Below, one piece after another: positions 1 to 10,660 of a DNA stretch of 64,000 bases. Each line of letters opens with the position of its first letter. Positions within the stretch are counted from its first letter, which is position 1. Origin of the DNA: Tubulanus polymorphus (lineage: Eukaryota > Nemertea > Palaeonemertea > Tubulaniformes > Tubulanidae); the NCBI RefSeq assembly GCF_964204645.1, contig NC_134035.1, positions 13,373,951 to 13,437,950 of the forward strand. Direction: 5' to 3'. The position numbers and the translations under genes are program-made. The notes beneath the pieces are model-generated. The model saw only the letters and a program-made list of their open reading frames with translations. It made no database searches and was not told where the DNA came from.

Positions 1-799
1 CCTATATATATTTATATGATATTGAGTTGATTTCAATCAGGCCCTACTCGTGATTTAATGGTTTTAACTCGCAACTGTTGAACTGTAGGTCCTCGGTCTG
101 ACTATTTGTCATATGAAAACATGTGATAATGTGTAATCAATCTAGTTTATAAATCTATACTCAGTATAACAGTCGCGGTACCCCGGTGTGTGAGAGACCA
201 ACACTAGGTTCTAGTCAATATTAAATCTTCAAGTATTCTGCACGTATAACCCAGATTTCTATAGTAAGGGGGACATGACCTGAGTGCGACTAATCAAATC
301 ATATATGATATCGTGTTAAGTATGGTACTTATAAATGCAGAAATATTTAACTTGAAAAGTTCTGAGTCTCGCTGGCTGATTATTGAAGAGCGCTCTACTT
401 TCTATCCTCCTCAAGGAGACAATTAAGACATTCTTGTTTTGACGTTTTCTGTGCTGATCGAGACCTGAACGGTTTATGTCTAAACGTTTTAATGAATTCT
501 AAGTCGAATTAGGACAAAATTGAAGATCTTTTTACTACAGGATAATTGTTTAGAATTAGTGCAGTAGAACATTTTCGTACTAGGTACTTGAAAAATATAA
601 TTAGATGTCATAATGACTTTATTCTGGAGTTAGAAGATAGGGTAGTACTTTTCCCATTGAGGGGAAGGTTTACTGAGGGTCCTATCTTAGGAATTATTAT
701 CAATTGTGTTGCGTTATGAGGTTCTCTCGGGCTTTGTTGATTTGTAGAAGAGCTCTGGACCTGATTCCACAGTGTTCTGAATTAAGATTGCACTCAAGA
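1..799. other. No recognisable gene
   Basis: This is AT-rich sequence with stops in all frames. I see no domain, RNA gene or clear repeat. Confidence 0.5.
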
Positions 800-1214
800 G
801 TTTACTTATTGAAAGTGAACTGTGGAACTGGATCCAGAACAGTAGAACTGATTCAAAGCAGTGGTACTGGATCCAGAACTGTGAAACTGGATTCAGAACT
901 GTAAAACTGGATTCAGAACTGTGGAACTGATTCCAGAACTGTGGAACTGGATCCTGAACTGTGGAACTGAATCTAGAACTGTGGAACTGGATCCAGAACT
1001 GTGGAACTGGATCCAGAACTGTGGAACTGGATCCAGAACTGTGAAACTGGATTCAGAACTGTAAAACTGGATTCAGAACTGTGGAACTGAATCCAGAACT
1101 GTGGAACTGGATCCTGAACTGTGGAACTGAATCTAGAACTGTGGAACTGGATCCAGAACTGTGGAACTGGATCCAGAACTGTGGAACTGGATCCAGAACT
1201 GTGGAACTGGACTC
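800..1214 (+). repeat. 20-bp minisatellite, family A (array 1)
   Basis: About 20 units of GTGGAACTGGATCCAGAACT. A 160-bp higher-order duplication is visible: the run of variants at 880-980 recurs at 1040-1140. The open frames here, which run through several strands and frames, are a by-product of the unit. Confidence 0.95.
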
Positions 1215-1959
1215 TTTTAAGCGTAAAGTTAAATGCATCCTTGTATAACATGCAAATATGGTTATTGATTGAACCCAAATTTCATCATGCGAAAACCGTG
1301 TTATTCAGATTGAAGAGAAACAAGATTTGAATAATTCATAAAGAAATTCAAATAATATAAAAACTAGTTACGGATAAAAATCGATAATATAGTAATAATT
1401 TCTGGTCGCGTATTTTATCCTATCACATTCAAACACACATTCAGCATTTATCACTGACATCTGTTCAACAGTCATTCTCCAGACAGAGGTTCAACACGGG
1501 ATGATTCAATATTCTTCATTTCACCAGTGTTGAGAAAATATACCGATTTCATTTGTGTCGATGAACAGGAAAGGTTCGGATCTAGACGGATTTTGAAAAG
1601 TTTCCTTGAAAATTTCTCGAGAGTTGGCCCAGACCCTTGGCACTTGCCTATTCAACTACTGGGTCTCGGGGTCTTGTCACGTAAATTTGGAGGATGGAAG
1701 TCAAAGATTCATGACTGAACTTAGATTCCGGTATTTGAGGCTTTGTTAGTAGAATAGTTTTGATTATGATTGAGAAGATATTGTTCGTATAGACTCAATA
1801 CACACTCACAGCTGTCTAATAGAATAGGGAGCCTCGATCCTCCCTCACTCAGTGGTTGAAACAGCTTTGCGTGTGACTAATACTAACACACTAGCAGCAG
1901 ACGGCAGTACGACTGATAGGACCGCAGACAGTGAGACAGGATACACACACGTACAAATC
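1215..1959. promoter_or_regulatory. Upstream region of CYB5R
   Basis: This stretch lies between the minisatellite and the CYB5R start codon. It presumably holds the promoter and 5' UTR. I see no convincing TATA box or other element, and the short open frame at 1527-1718 has no recognisable similarity. Confidence 0.35.
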
Positions 1960-4900
1960 ATGTCTACTTTAGGTATAATTGTAAGTAATCTCAATATCGC
2001 GCTTTAAATCGGAAAGCAAAATGTCTGATTTTGAACGCGAGATTTCAGAAATTTGATATCGAACATTTCGTAGTAATGTCAACATTTGAAATTTGAGCTG
2101 ATTTGATATCTCATTGATTAGATTAACTTCATTTCAATTTTAGCCTATTTGTAAATTTGTTGTCATAAAGAGATTGTTTTGAAATTTTATATCATAAAGA
2201 ATCTACGTAGTGAGAGAGACTTCATGTAAGATGTGCTTAAATTCAGTAGTGCCGGAAATTAGGGGCTGATTCAGGGGGTAGAGACTTTGACAGTAGAACT
2301 AAGAAGTGAATTGGACATATTATACTGGAATAGAGCAAGTAAGGTATCCTCGCAGTCAAAACAAGGGTCAGAACAATTTTGAAATTTTAATGCATTTTTG
2401 TGCGATTTCTAGGCACTTCAGGTGCATCACAGTGATCTGCTGTCTTTAGTTACGGGTGGAAAAAGTGCCTTGAAAAATATTGCCTTTGCATTTTCAAGAC
2501 ACGCGATAATTGCGACATTGTCTGGATCCACCATAAGCAGCCTTTTTGACACCAGTGCCCGGTTGTACAATATGACTCAAATATAAGACCAGCCTAAAAC
2601 CATCCTTTAGTTCTATATCTAACAACTCGTGACTATTCTTGAGACCAAGTCTGTGTAACTGGAGCATAGTTCAGAAATAAAAAAGATTCCCGTGACAATA
2701 TTCGAGCAAAATGAACAGATTGTATTTCAGTAACATTAGATATATATATGTAACATTGATAAAACCGATGCATTTGTTTCATAGAACGACAAAAATTGTA
2801 TATAATATGATAATTTCTATATTATTGTATAGAAGCAGCTGTTCACGTTCGGTTCCGTGCCTGGATATATGAACTGATCTAGATTATTAATATTCAATAT
2901 CGTACATATCTTACACGTACATACACACTACTCATCAGGTTTATCAATCAGTCTGATCGTTTTGGTCTCGTGGTTCCGGACAGAGGTTTCTTGCACTTCC
3001 CTGATTAACTACTGCTGTCTGTGTATTTCCTCTGATATTCCCTTACAATCTATAGAGATCTCTGTTTGTCTTCTTCGTCAAGATTCCAATAATTTCATCT
3101 ATGAATTGTCTGCTTAAATGTGTTTCAATTGAATATTTTCTGTAACTGAAATTTACATCAGTTTTTCCTGATCTCCCTTTGTCCTCACTCTCCCTCCCTT
3201 TGCCCCTCTCTCCCTCTGCCCTCTCTCTCCTTTTGCCCCCTTCCCCTCTCTCCCTCTTCCCTCTCCCTCTCCCCTCCCTCACCCTCCCTCTCCCTCTCTC
3301 TCCCTTTGTCCTCCCTCTCCCTCCCTTTGCCCCTCTCTCCCTCTCCCCTCTCTCTCTCCCTCTCCCTCTCTCTCCCTCTCCCCTCCCTCTCCCTCTTCCT
3401 TCCCCTTTTCTCTGCACATTTCATATGTAATGATACATGTTTTATATTGTTTGTGTCTTACAGAAACTTGCTACATGTGTAAGTATCCTTCTCATAGTAA
3501 CTCACCACCACCACGTCGTCTCTGCTCAAACCGATGATCCGGATCACGATGCCGCTGTTACCGTCGACGCTGCTGATGACGCAGCCGCCGTAGATACTGA
3601 CACCGCACCCCCTCAAACACCGCCACCTGGTGACGATAAACAAAAACAACCTAAAAAGAACACTATTGTCATAGCGATAGTGGTAATATATCACTTAGTA
3701 ACACTTCAACAATCGGACAGATTGCGGCGGATAGTGGCTCCCTCTATTCTATTATCTCCGAGCATGATTGGTCGGTTTCAGAGGTTGTTACTATGGCGAC
3801 AGCTGCTTCTTTTGCTTTATCTACAACTCTCTTCTTGTTTTCACTATATTTTCTTGTTTTGCTGTGATAGATTTTTGACCGTTAAATTCTTTGAAACTAC
3901 GGCACATTCTACCGCCGACTGTGGCTCCCTCTATATTTAACCCTTTTCAGTTTTCGAACCCCCCGCTGTTAAACGGTGTTCGCTATACACACCTCGGTGT
4001 CATCATTTGCTTGTGGTATTCTGTGTGCGTCGTTTATTAATTAGTTTAATTATGCTAACGAGTTTTTGATCGACATGTTTAGTCTAATAATAGATATCTG
4101 TATATGTGTTGATGTATACAGTAGGTTTGTATGAATAATTATCCCTTAGATACTACAATAAATAATGATCTCCATTTTATTAATATATCTACATATTATA
4201 TCTATATACATACTAGTATACTACAGTATCGCAGACAACATATGAAATATAAATATCGCTGTAAAATTGAATAGTTTATCGATGCTGTCATGTTTTGATT
4301 GTTCCTATCATCACGAGCTGAAACGATGCAGTTGTTAGAAACTTGCTTCAAGTCATTGACAGACGTAACGACAACTAAAACTGCAATTTAAGGCTTAATT
4401 AGTAATACCTCGTTTCTCCTAATCGGCCGGGTCACTTTTGTAAATCGCGATAAAATGTGTAATCAGTTTATTTCTATAACTGCCGGGTCTGTTATTGTTA
4501 GTTTGATCATGATTTTAAAAGAAGTGATGTACAGGGTAGATAGGCGGCCGGCCGGGTCAACTTTTAAGCTAAAATTTTACCAAAAACCTGGAAAACCTTT
4601 GGATAATGTTATTGACCGCGTGTTTCATCATCAGTACATGATTGACTGAAAAATGAATGAATTGGAACATTTAAAACCTAGAAATTTCTCTGATTCATTC
4701 GCAGGGAATTTTGTATCGTAACATGGAAAAACCCGGGAAATTTCAGAGGAATTTGTAAATGGATGTAAAGTGGCGCCATCCTGTATGAGATGATGATGTT
4801 ATTGTTGTATATTTACAGGCTGTAGCCGGTGTAGTCGGTGTAGGGTTAGTCATAATCGCCGCTATAGTTATAAAGAAACTATCAAAGAAGAAAAGTGCAC

Positions 4901-7900
4901 CGGTCGCGCTGGTTGACCCGAACGTGAAATATCCTCTACGTCTGGTCGACCGTGAGGAGATCAGTCACGATACGAGACGTTTCCGTTTCGCTCTTCCATC
5001 ACCGCAGCATATACTGGGATTACCAGTCGGTGAGTACTACATGACTCCAGCAGTCAATAGTCCCAGTGACTCCATCACCGCAGCATATACTGGGATTACC
5101 AGTCGGTGAGTACAACATGACTCCAGCAGTCCCTAGTCCCAGTGACTCCATCACCGCAGCATATACTGGGATTACCAGTCGGTGAGTACAACATGACTCC
5201 AGCAGTCAATAGTCCCAGTGACTCCAGCAGTCACTAGTCTCAGTGACTCCAGCAGTAACTGGTCTCAGTGACTCCAGCAGTAACTAGTCCCAGTGACTCC
5301 AGCAGTCACTAGTCTCAGTGACTCCAGCAGTAACTGGTGTGAGTGCAACCTGTATTAAGTGACTCCAGCAGTAACTGGTCTCTACATCTATAGACGATAA
5401 GTCCTTATCATATTCTGAAACTTGCCCTGAAGTCGTTGTAGTTGTGACAATTATTGTGTCTAGGATTTATCCAAATAAAGACTTAACGCTTAGTAAATTG
5501 AATTGGAAATAGAAATTGAGACTCAAAAATAGAGAAGACTTATCTAAATGGCAATTTACACTTAGTAGATTGAATTGTAATTACAAATCAGGACTCAAAA
5601 TAGGAGATGACTTCAGTAATGTGATGACTGACTCGAGTTTGTTTAACTGTAGTTTGTGATATGATTGTATTTTCTCATTCTATAGGTCAACATATCTACC
5701 TGAGCGCCAGAATCGATGGACAGCTCGTCATTCGACCTTATACACCTGTTTCTAGTGATGACGATAAAGGATTCTTTGATCTGGTTATTAAGGTTCGTCT
5801 TAGATCTTAGATTAGAGAGAGGGAGTCGTTTTAGATCTTAGATCCTAAATTAGAGAGAAAGAGAGAGAACTCTCAGAATCAACTCTAAATGTACCGGTGA
5901 GACTGTGAACCCGGGCATACTGGCCACATCATTCACTGGTCTCTCATCAATCACTGATTCAATCGGTTTTGAATCCTGGTGGTGACTGAGTATCTCAAGT
6001 GTTTTGTCTCTGGCCTGGCTATGATAACTGAATTGGTACTCGGTGGGATGGGGGTGGTAAAATAAAAACCTTGAACCTCCTTATTTTCTAAAAATTTTCG
6101 TACGCAATTTTATTAACCGTTTTGAATTATGATAATTGTACGTTAGGGGTAATTCATTTATTACGTACGCATTAGGGGAGGGGGGAGGGGTCAGTGCAAT
6201 TGCGTTCTGTAATGCTTAATGTATATGAAAAAATGGCCGATTTTGCGTACAGAGGGGGTTGAAAAATTCAAATTTTATGCGTACGTAATAAATGAATGAT
6301 CCTTTAGCGAGATACATATACAAAAATTCAAATTTTAATCCTGTTTAAAGAGAGTCAGCGTAAGGTGTTCTCCGAATCTGTATTGTAGGTCTACTTCAAG
6401 AATGTGCATCCTAAATTCCCGGAGGGCGGAAAAATGTCGCAACATTTGAACGATATGGAGATTAACGATTACATCGATGTTCGCGGTCCGTCTGGTCTCC
6501 TCGTTTACACCGCTCCAGGTAAAAACATATTAAACTATTCTCTAAATCATCGGAATTCTCTCTCAAAATGTAGAGAGAATCCTACAAGAATAACGAAAAA
6601 CCAGCCCAAAAATTTAACTGAAGCTAGTAGTTTATTCAATGTTTTGACTCAGGAATAATGAATAATGATGACTATCAGGATATAGTCGAGACGTTGAATA
6701 AGCTACTAGCTTCAGTTACATTTTTGGGCTGGTTTTTCGTTATTCTTGTAGGATTCTCTCTACATCGCTTCAACACGGATCCATAGTGTTTTATCAATCA
6801 TGATCTCTCTCAAAATATTTTCATCTATATTTTACATTATGAATATTGAAATATGTTCATCTCTGAGCACGTATAATCATCACGACGTTTTAAACTTAGA
6901 CGTGATTCAATGATAAATTAATAAATTGTTACGTTTCAAACCTAGAGATTTCTCTGATTCACTTTTTGTGTAATCACATGGAAACCTGAGGGAAAACTGA
7001 GGGGACTGATTTGTAAATGAGTGGAAAGTAGCGCCACCCTGATAAATATCTATGGATCTTCAATGAAACTGTATTTTAATCTAACTGTTTAAAATCTAAT
7101 GTTACATTTGTTTATCAGGTGAACTGGCGATTCGTGAAGATAAGAAAAGTGAACCGGTTCAACGTAAAGTGAACAAGATTTCACTAATTGCCGGCGGGAC
7201 TGGAATAACACCGATGCTACAGATTATCAGACAAGTTTTTAAAGATCCAGAAGACACGACGGAACTTGCTCTACTGTTCGCTAACCAGGTATATTAATAC
7301 TGACTCTATCCTTTACAGCCTCCTTTACGACTGCAGTTATACATGGGATTTCAGTTCAAATAGTTCATATCCTTAACTCCTTAGTCGAAAAATAGTTAAA
7401 ACTTTCAAAAACTGAGCATTCACTCTATTCATCACATGTGTTCAGTACTTCACATTTTTGAATGAAAATGAACTACAAACACCAGAAATTAGATATTTCA
7501 TCAGCACACTTTCAAAAACTAACCGTCCACACTTCACATGGTGTTCAGTGCTTCACCTGAGACATTTTTAATTGAAAATCAACTACAAACACCAAACATT
7601 AGACATTTCATACAAACTTCACTGTAATAATGAATGCTTGTCTGAAAGGGGTGTAGAATACATGGAGGCAGGTTTGTGAAGGGGTCGATCTCGGACTGCA
7701 GTTTAATACCTGTCTCTATAATTGATATGTTTTAGACTGAACAGGATATTCTGTTGAGAGAGGAATTGGAAGAAATAGCGAGTAGCCATCGTAAACGCTT
7801 TAAACTGTGGTACACCGTCGATCGCGCTCCGGAAGGTGAGTATTTAAAACACGTGCTGTTTGAAAAGTCCGCGCCAGTTGATCAGAATTTGGTTAATTGT

Positions 7901-8460
7901 TGGATAAATGCCTTTGTGACCACGTTGTTTATCCACTAGTTTACTCTAAGCCTTTCAGTGCGGTATTTTATTCACTGATAGGCTTTGCTAGTACACAGCA
8001 TCGCGGTGTATTGATGTAAATAGTAATTAGTTGTTATCTCTCCTGAAAGATGGCAGCACGTGTCAAACATAGAGAAATATTAGTAACTATTGATACACCG
8101 CACAGCAGTGTAGACGCACTATAGCGGTATGCCATTTATTCAAGGAGTGGAATTTCTAGAAATTTTCAAATTATCTCCCGCACTTTCTAGTATTGATTAT
8201 CTAGCACTGAAAGGGTTAATAGAGCAGCTGGGCTCCACGTTTATTTAAGAATTCTACTATCACACGAATAAATGTATATATTTCTAGGTTGGGAGTACAG
8301 CGAAGGATTTATCAGCGCTGATATGATTTCCGCTCATCTATTTCCACCCGGTGATGATTCGATTGTTCTGATGTGCGGACCGCCGCCGATGATTAAATTC
8401 GCTTGTTTACCGAACCTCGATAAACTCGGCTACGCGGAGAACATGAGATTCGCTTTCTAA
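1960..8460 (+). CDS. CYB5R3: NADH-cytochrome b5 reductase (8 coding exons)
   Basis: Coding exons: 1960-1980, 3464-3682, 4819-5029, 5686-5792, 6389-6518, 7119-7288, 7736-7835, 8288-8460. All introns are GT-AG, phases agree and the total is 1131 nt (376 aa). The enzyme is a membrane-anchored flavoprotein that passes electrons from NADH through FAD to cytochrome b5. Seen: FAD-binding RPYTP at residues 167-171 and GGKMSQ at 199-204; NADH-binding GGTGITPM at 255-262 and CGPPPM at 349-354; the protein ends FAF, close to the family's C-terminal aromatic. The catalytic part from [11 protein letters not shown] onward is strongly like animal CYB5R3. The start is the ATG of MSTLGII, just before a clean gtaagt donor. 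The protein is about 75 residues longer than usual because of exon 2. CYB5R2 is a possible alternative name; the paralogue cannot be settled here. Confidence 0.93.
3178..3412 (+). repeat. Pyrimidine tract (CCCTCT-like) in CYB5R intron 1
   Basis: A long CT-rich low-complexity run ends about 50 nt before the exon 2 acceptor. Open frames here, rich in Arg/Glu on the minus strand or Leu/Pro/Ser on the plus strand, are artefacts. Confidence 0.9.
3464..3682 (+). CDS. CYB5R3: CYB5R exon 2: signal-like segment plus acidic linker
   Basis: This phase 0-0 exon of 73 codons is bordered by ttacag and gtaata. It encodes a hydrophobic stretch (residues 9-19) followed by four His and VVSAQ, which resembles a signal peptide end. 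An Asp/Ala-rich and Pro-rich linker of about 45 residues follows (residues 30-72), then the first half of a second hydrophobic segment (74-80) completed by exon 3 (81-98, then a KKLSKKK stop-transfer cluster). Skipping it would keep frame and join MSTLGII to AVAGVV, giving a normal-size one-anchor CYB5R, so it may be a cassette exon. The exon is supported by splice sites and open frame, not by homology. Confidence 0.65.
4992..5190 (+). repeat. Triplicated CYB5R exon 3 end and 5' splice site
   Basis: The last 34 nt of exon 3, the donor gtgagt and about 35 nt of intron are present three times with a 76-bp period. The copies start at 4996, 5072 and 5148, with donors at 5030, 5106 and 5182. Only the first donor keeps frame with exon 4. 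Use of the second shifts frame and meets a stop in exon 4 near 5753. Confidence 0.9.
5190..5380 (+). repeat. Short tandem repeat (about 24 bp) in CYB5R intron 3
   Basis: Repeats of a unit like gactccagcagtaactggtc continue directly from the 76-bp splice-site repeat and are built from its intronic part. Confidence 0.8.
6145..6303. mobile_element. MITE-like element, 27-bp TIRs
   Basis: The left arm (aggggtaattcatttattac, continuing to gtacgcat) and the right arm (atgcgtacgtaataaatgaa, continuing to tgatcct) are inverted repeats around a 100-bp G-rich centre. It lies in CYB5R intron 4 and has no coding capacity. Confidence 0.75.
6570..6763. mobile_element. Foldback element in CYB5R intron 5
   Basis: Arms of about 61 bp (6570-6630 and 6703-6763) are almost perfect reverse complements and can form a long hairpin. 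The element begins 51 nt after the exon 5 donor. Confidence 0.8.
7386..7640 (+). repeat. Dispersed 110-bp repeat, two copies
   Basis: Unit features are cacatgtgttcagt, attgaaaatgaactacaaac, ccagacattagacat and agcacactttcaaaaactga. The same family recurs at 54200-54545 in a methyltransferase intron, and a fragment lies at 25446-25468. Confidence 0.7.
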
Positions 8461-8480
8461 ACTTTATACACATACGAACC

Positions 8481-9000
8481 GTGTTCCACAGTTCTGTACA
8501 CGGTTCCACAGGTTCTGGAACCAGTTCCACAGTTCAGGACTCAGTCCTGCACTTCAGGATCCAGTCCCACAATTCTGGATCTGGTTCCACACTTCAGGAC
8601 CCAGTCCCGCAATTCTGGACCCAGTTCCACACTTCAGGACCCAGTCCTGAAGTTCTGGACCCAGTTCCACATTTCAGGACCCAGTCCTGCAGTTCTGGAC
8701 CCAGTTCCACACTTCAGGACCCAGTCCTGAAGTTCTGGACCCAGTTCCACATTTCAGGACCCAGTCCTGCAGTTCTGGACCCAGTTCCACACTTCAGGAC
8801 CCAGTCCTGAAGTTCTCGACCCAGTTCCACATTTCAGGACCCAGTCTTGCAGTTCTGGACCCAGTTCCACACTTCAGGACCCAGTCCTGAAGTTCTGGAC
8901 CCAGTTCCACACTTCAGGACCCAGTCCTGAAGTTCTGGACCCAGTTCCACATTTCAGGACCCAGTCCCGCAATTCTGGATCTGGTTCCACACTTCTTGGA
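8481..9000 (+). repeat. 20/40-bp minisatellite, family A (array 2), in CYB5R 3' region
   Basis: Starting 20 nt after the stop codon, units alternate between ggacccagttccacacttca and ggacccagtcctgaagttct, so the effective period is 40 bp. It is followed by an internal-looking fragment of the same MITE (aaaatttgactcaaaaatta) at 9007. If transcribed it forms most of the CYB5R 3' UTR. Confidence 0.9.
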
Positions 9001-9830
9001 CACGCTAAAATTTGACTCAAAAATTAGAATTAGTAAATTTCCAAATATTCTAAAACTTGCGTAAAATTATCACGGAAAGAACTGTGAACAACAAACCATG
9101 GAGAATAAATTTTGATATTGGATTTGTTTGAATATAGGAAAGATTTATGAATTATTGATTTGATGTGATTTGTTTATGAAATGCTATGTTTGTTTTTTTG
9201 GAAGCGGGAATTCTGTGAGTTTATATCATTGTCGATATAATCAGCTTGAAAGAACAATATTTTTGGAAAAATGAATTTTTTTTGTGTCTAAATTCAACAA
9301 AAAAAGAAGAATCTGAACAAAGATGAGGTGGTTATTTGCGGTTGTTTTATTGAACGAACTTTAAAACGCTTTTGTAAATAAATCTATATATTCTGTATAT
9401 GGATAGATGGTGAACTGTTAATCTTTAGTTATAACTGTAAAAACTATCTACATACATATAAAACTTACATTTGTAACCAGTTAGATTTGGATCTAATCCG
9501 GATTTTGATCAAGTTCATGTTGATCTAGATTCCAAGTGTTTAAATGAATCTGGAAACTAATTCTGATATGGATTTCGTGAAAACCAAAACCTGGTTCACG
9601 AGCTGTGTTGATCAAACGTTGGTTAAAGATAACATGCGGATGATTACTGTGGACTTTTAATGGTCACTGTGTCAACTATCCACTGTGTAACTCTTACCAA
9701 CTTTAACCAACGACAGCTGTCCCTTAGAATTTGGCTTTGAGTAAAATTCTTGAGGTTTCACTAGTTGTGAAACTCTCACTCGTGATAAATTTTATCAGAT
9801 CCGAATGGTCCAAATCAGTCGACCCCCTTC
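9001..9830 (+). other. Probable CYB5R 3' UTR and intergenic DNA
   Basis: AATAAA-type signals occur at about 9104 and 9377, suitable for the CYB5R transcript. A diverged inverted-repeat element of the ttggttaaagataac family lies around 9608-9715. No gene is seen. Confidence 0.4.
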
Positions 9831-10660
9831 TATAGTGTATTCAAATAGTATTCATTTGTGTGATACATATATCAACAACCAGTGTGTGGACCAGCGGTTC
9901 CACCAGTGTGGATGGATCCTGTTCCACAGTTATGAGTTTATATACAATGTAACTCACAACTGTGGAACTGGGTCTTGTAGTATTTATACTTATAATTAAC
10001 TATGCAGTGATATCGTTAAATGTGCTATAAGTATTTGTAATAATGTTGAGGTGATTGTGTCGTAGGATGAGGAAATTCTTCATTTGACTTTTTTGTAGAA
10101 ATAAATCGTCAAACTCGTTTCGATGTTTGGATAATATAGAAATAATTATAGGCATCTGATAGTGCTTTATTGAAACTTGTATTTTTCAATGAATAAAAGC
10201 TTCTGCTTTGCGAAATTCAAGCTCAATTTGTTGTTTGTTTTCACCTCGGGGCTCCGTGGATACCTACAGACCTAAATATGAGGATGTCTTTAATTACTAG
10301 GTTCGAAAACCGAAACGCCCCTGTACATCCTCTATTCAGCATCAGGACCATTCTGAATCAGTAGCAGTAATTACTGGGTTCGAACCCGGGATAATTGCTC
10401 AGATTAATAATGATAATGCTATGATCGCCATCTATTGGATTATGGCAGAACCGACTAGATAGCTCTTATTTGTCTCACTGAGTCTTCTTCAGTGGGTTGA
10501 AATCACACTCGCCATCTGGTGGATTTCTATGCTACAACAGTCTAATGATGGTTCTATCCATCAGATGGCGAGTGTGATTTTCACGGATTAAAGAAGACTC
10601 AGTGAGACCAGTGAGAGCTGTCTAGTCAGTTCAGCCAAATTCCAATAGATGGCGATCACG
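9831..10660 (+). repeat. Segmental duplication, copy 1 (offset 1701 bp)
   Basis: From 9831 the sequence recurs almost unchanged from 11532 to about 12360. The block includes a TA-rich lead, an AATAAA signal near 10192 with a T/G-rich tail typical of a 3' end, and the first foldback unit of the satellite. Confidence 0.9.

Noticed and set aside
3179-3430. Leu/Pro/Ser-rich plus frame and Arg/Glu-rich minus frames
   Set aside because: Low-complexity CT tract in CYB5R intron 1.
7754-7939. Extension of CYB5R exon 7 as an independent 61-aa ORF
   Set aside because: It runs past the authentic gtgagt donor into the intron; the enzyme continues in exon 8.
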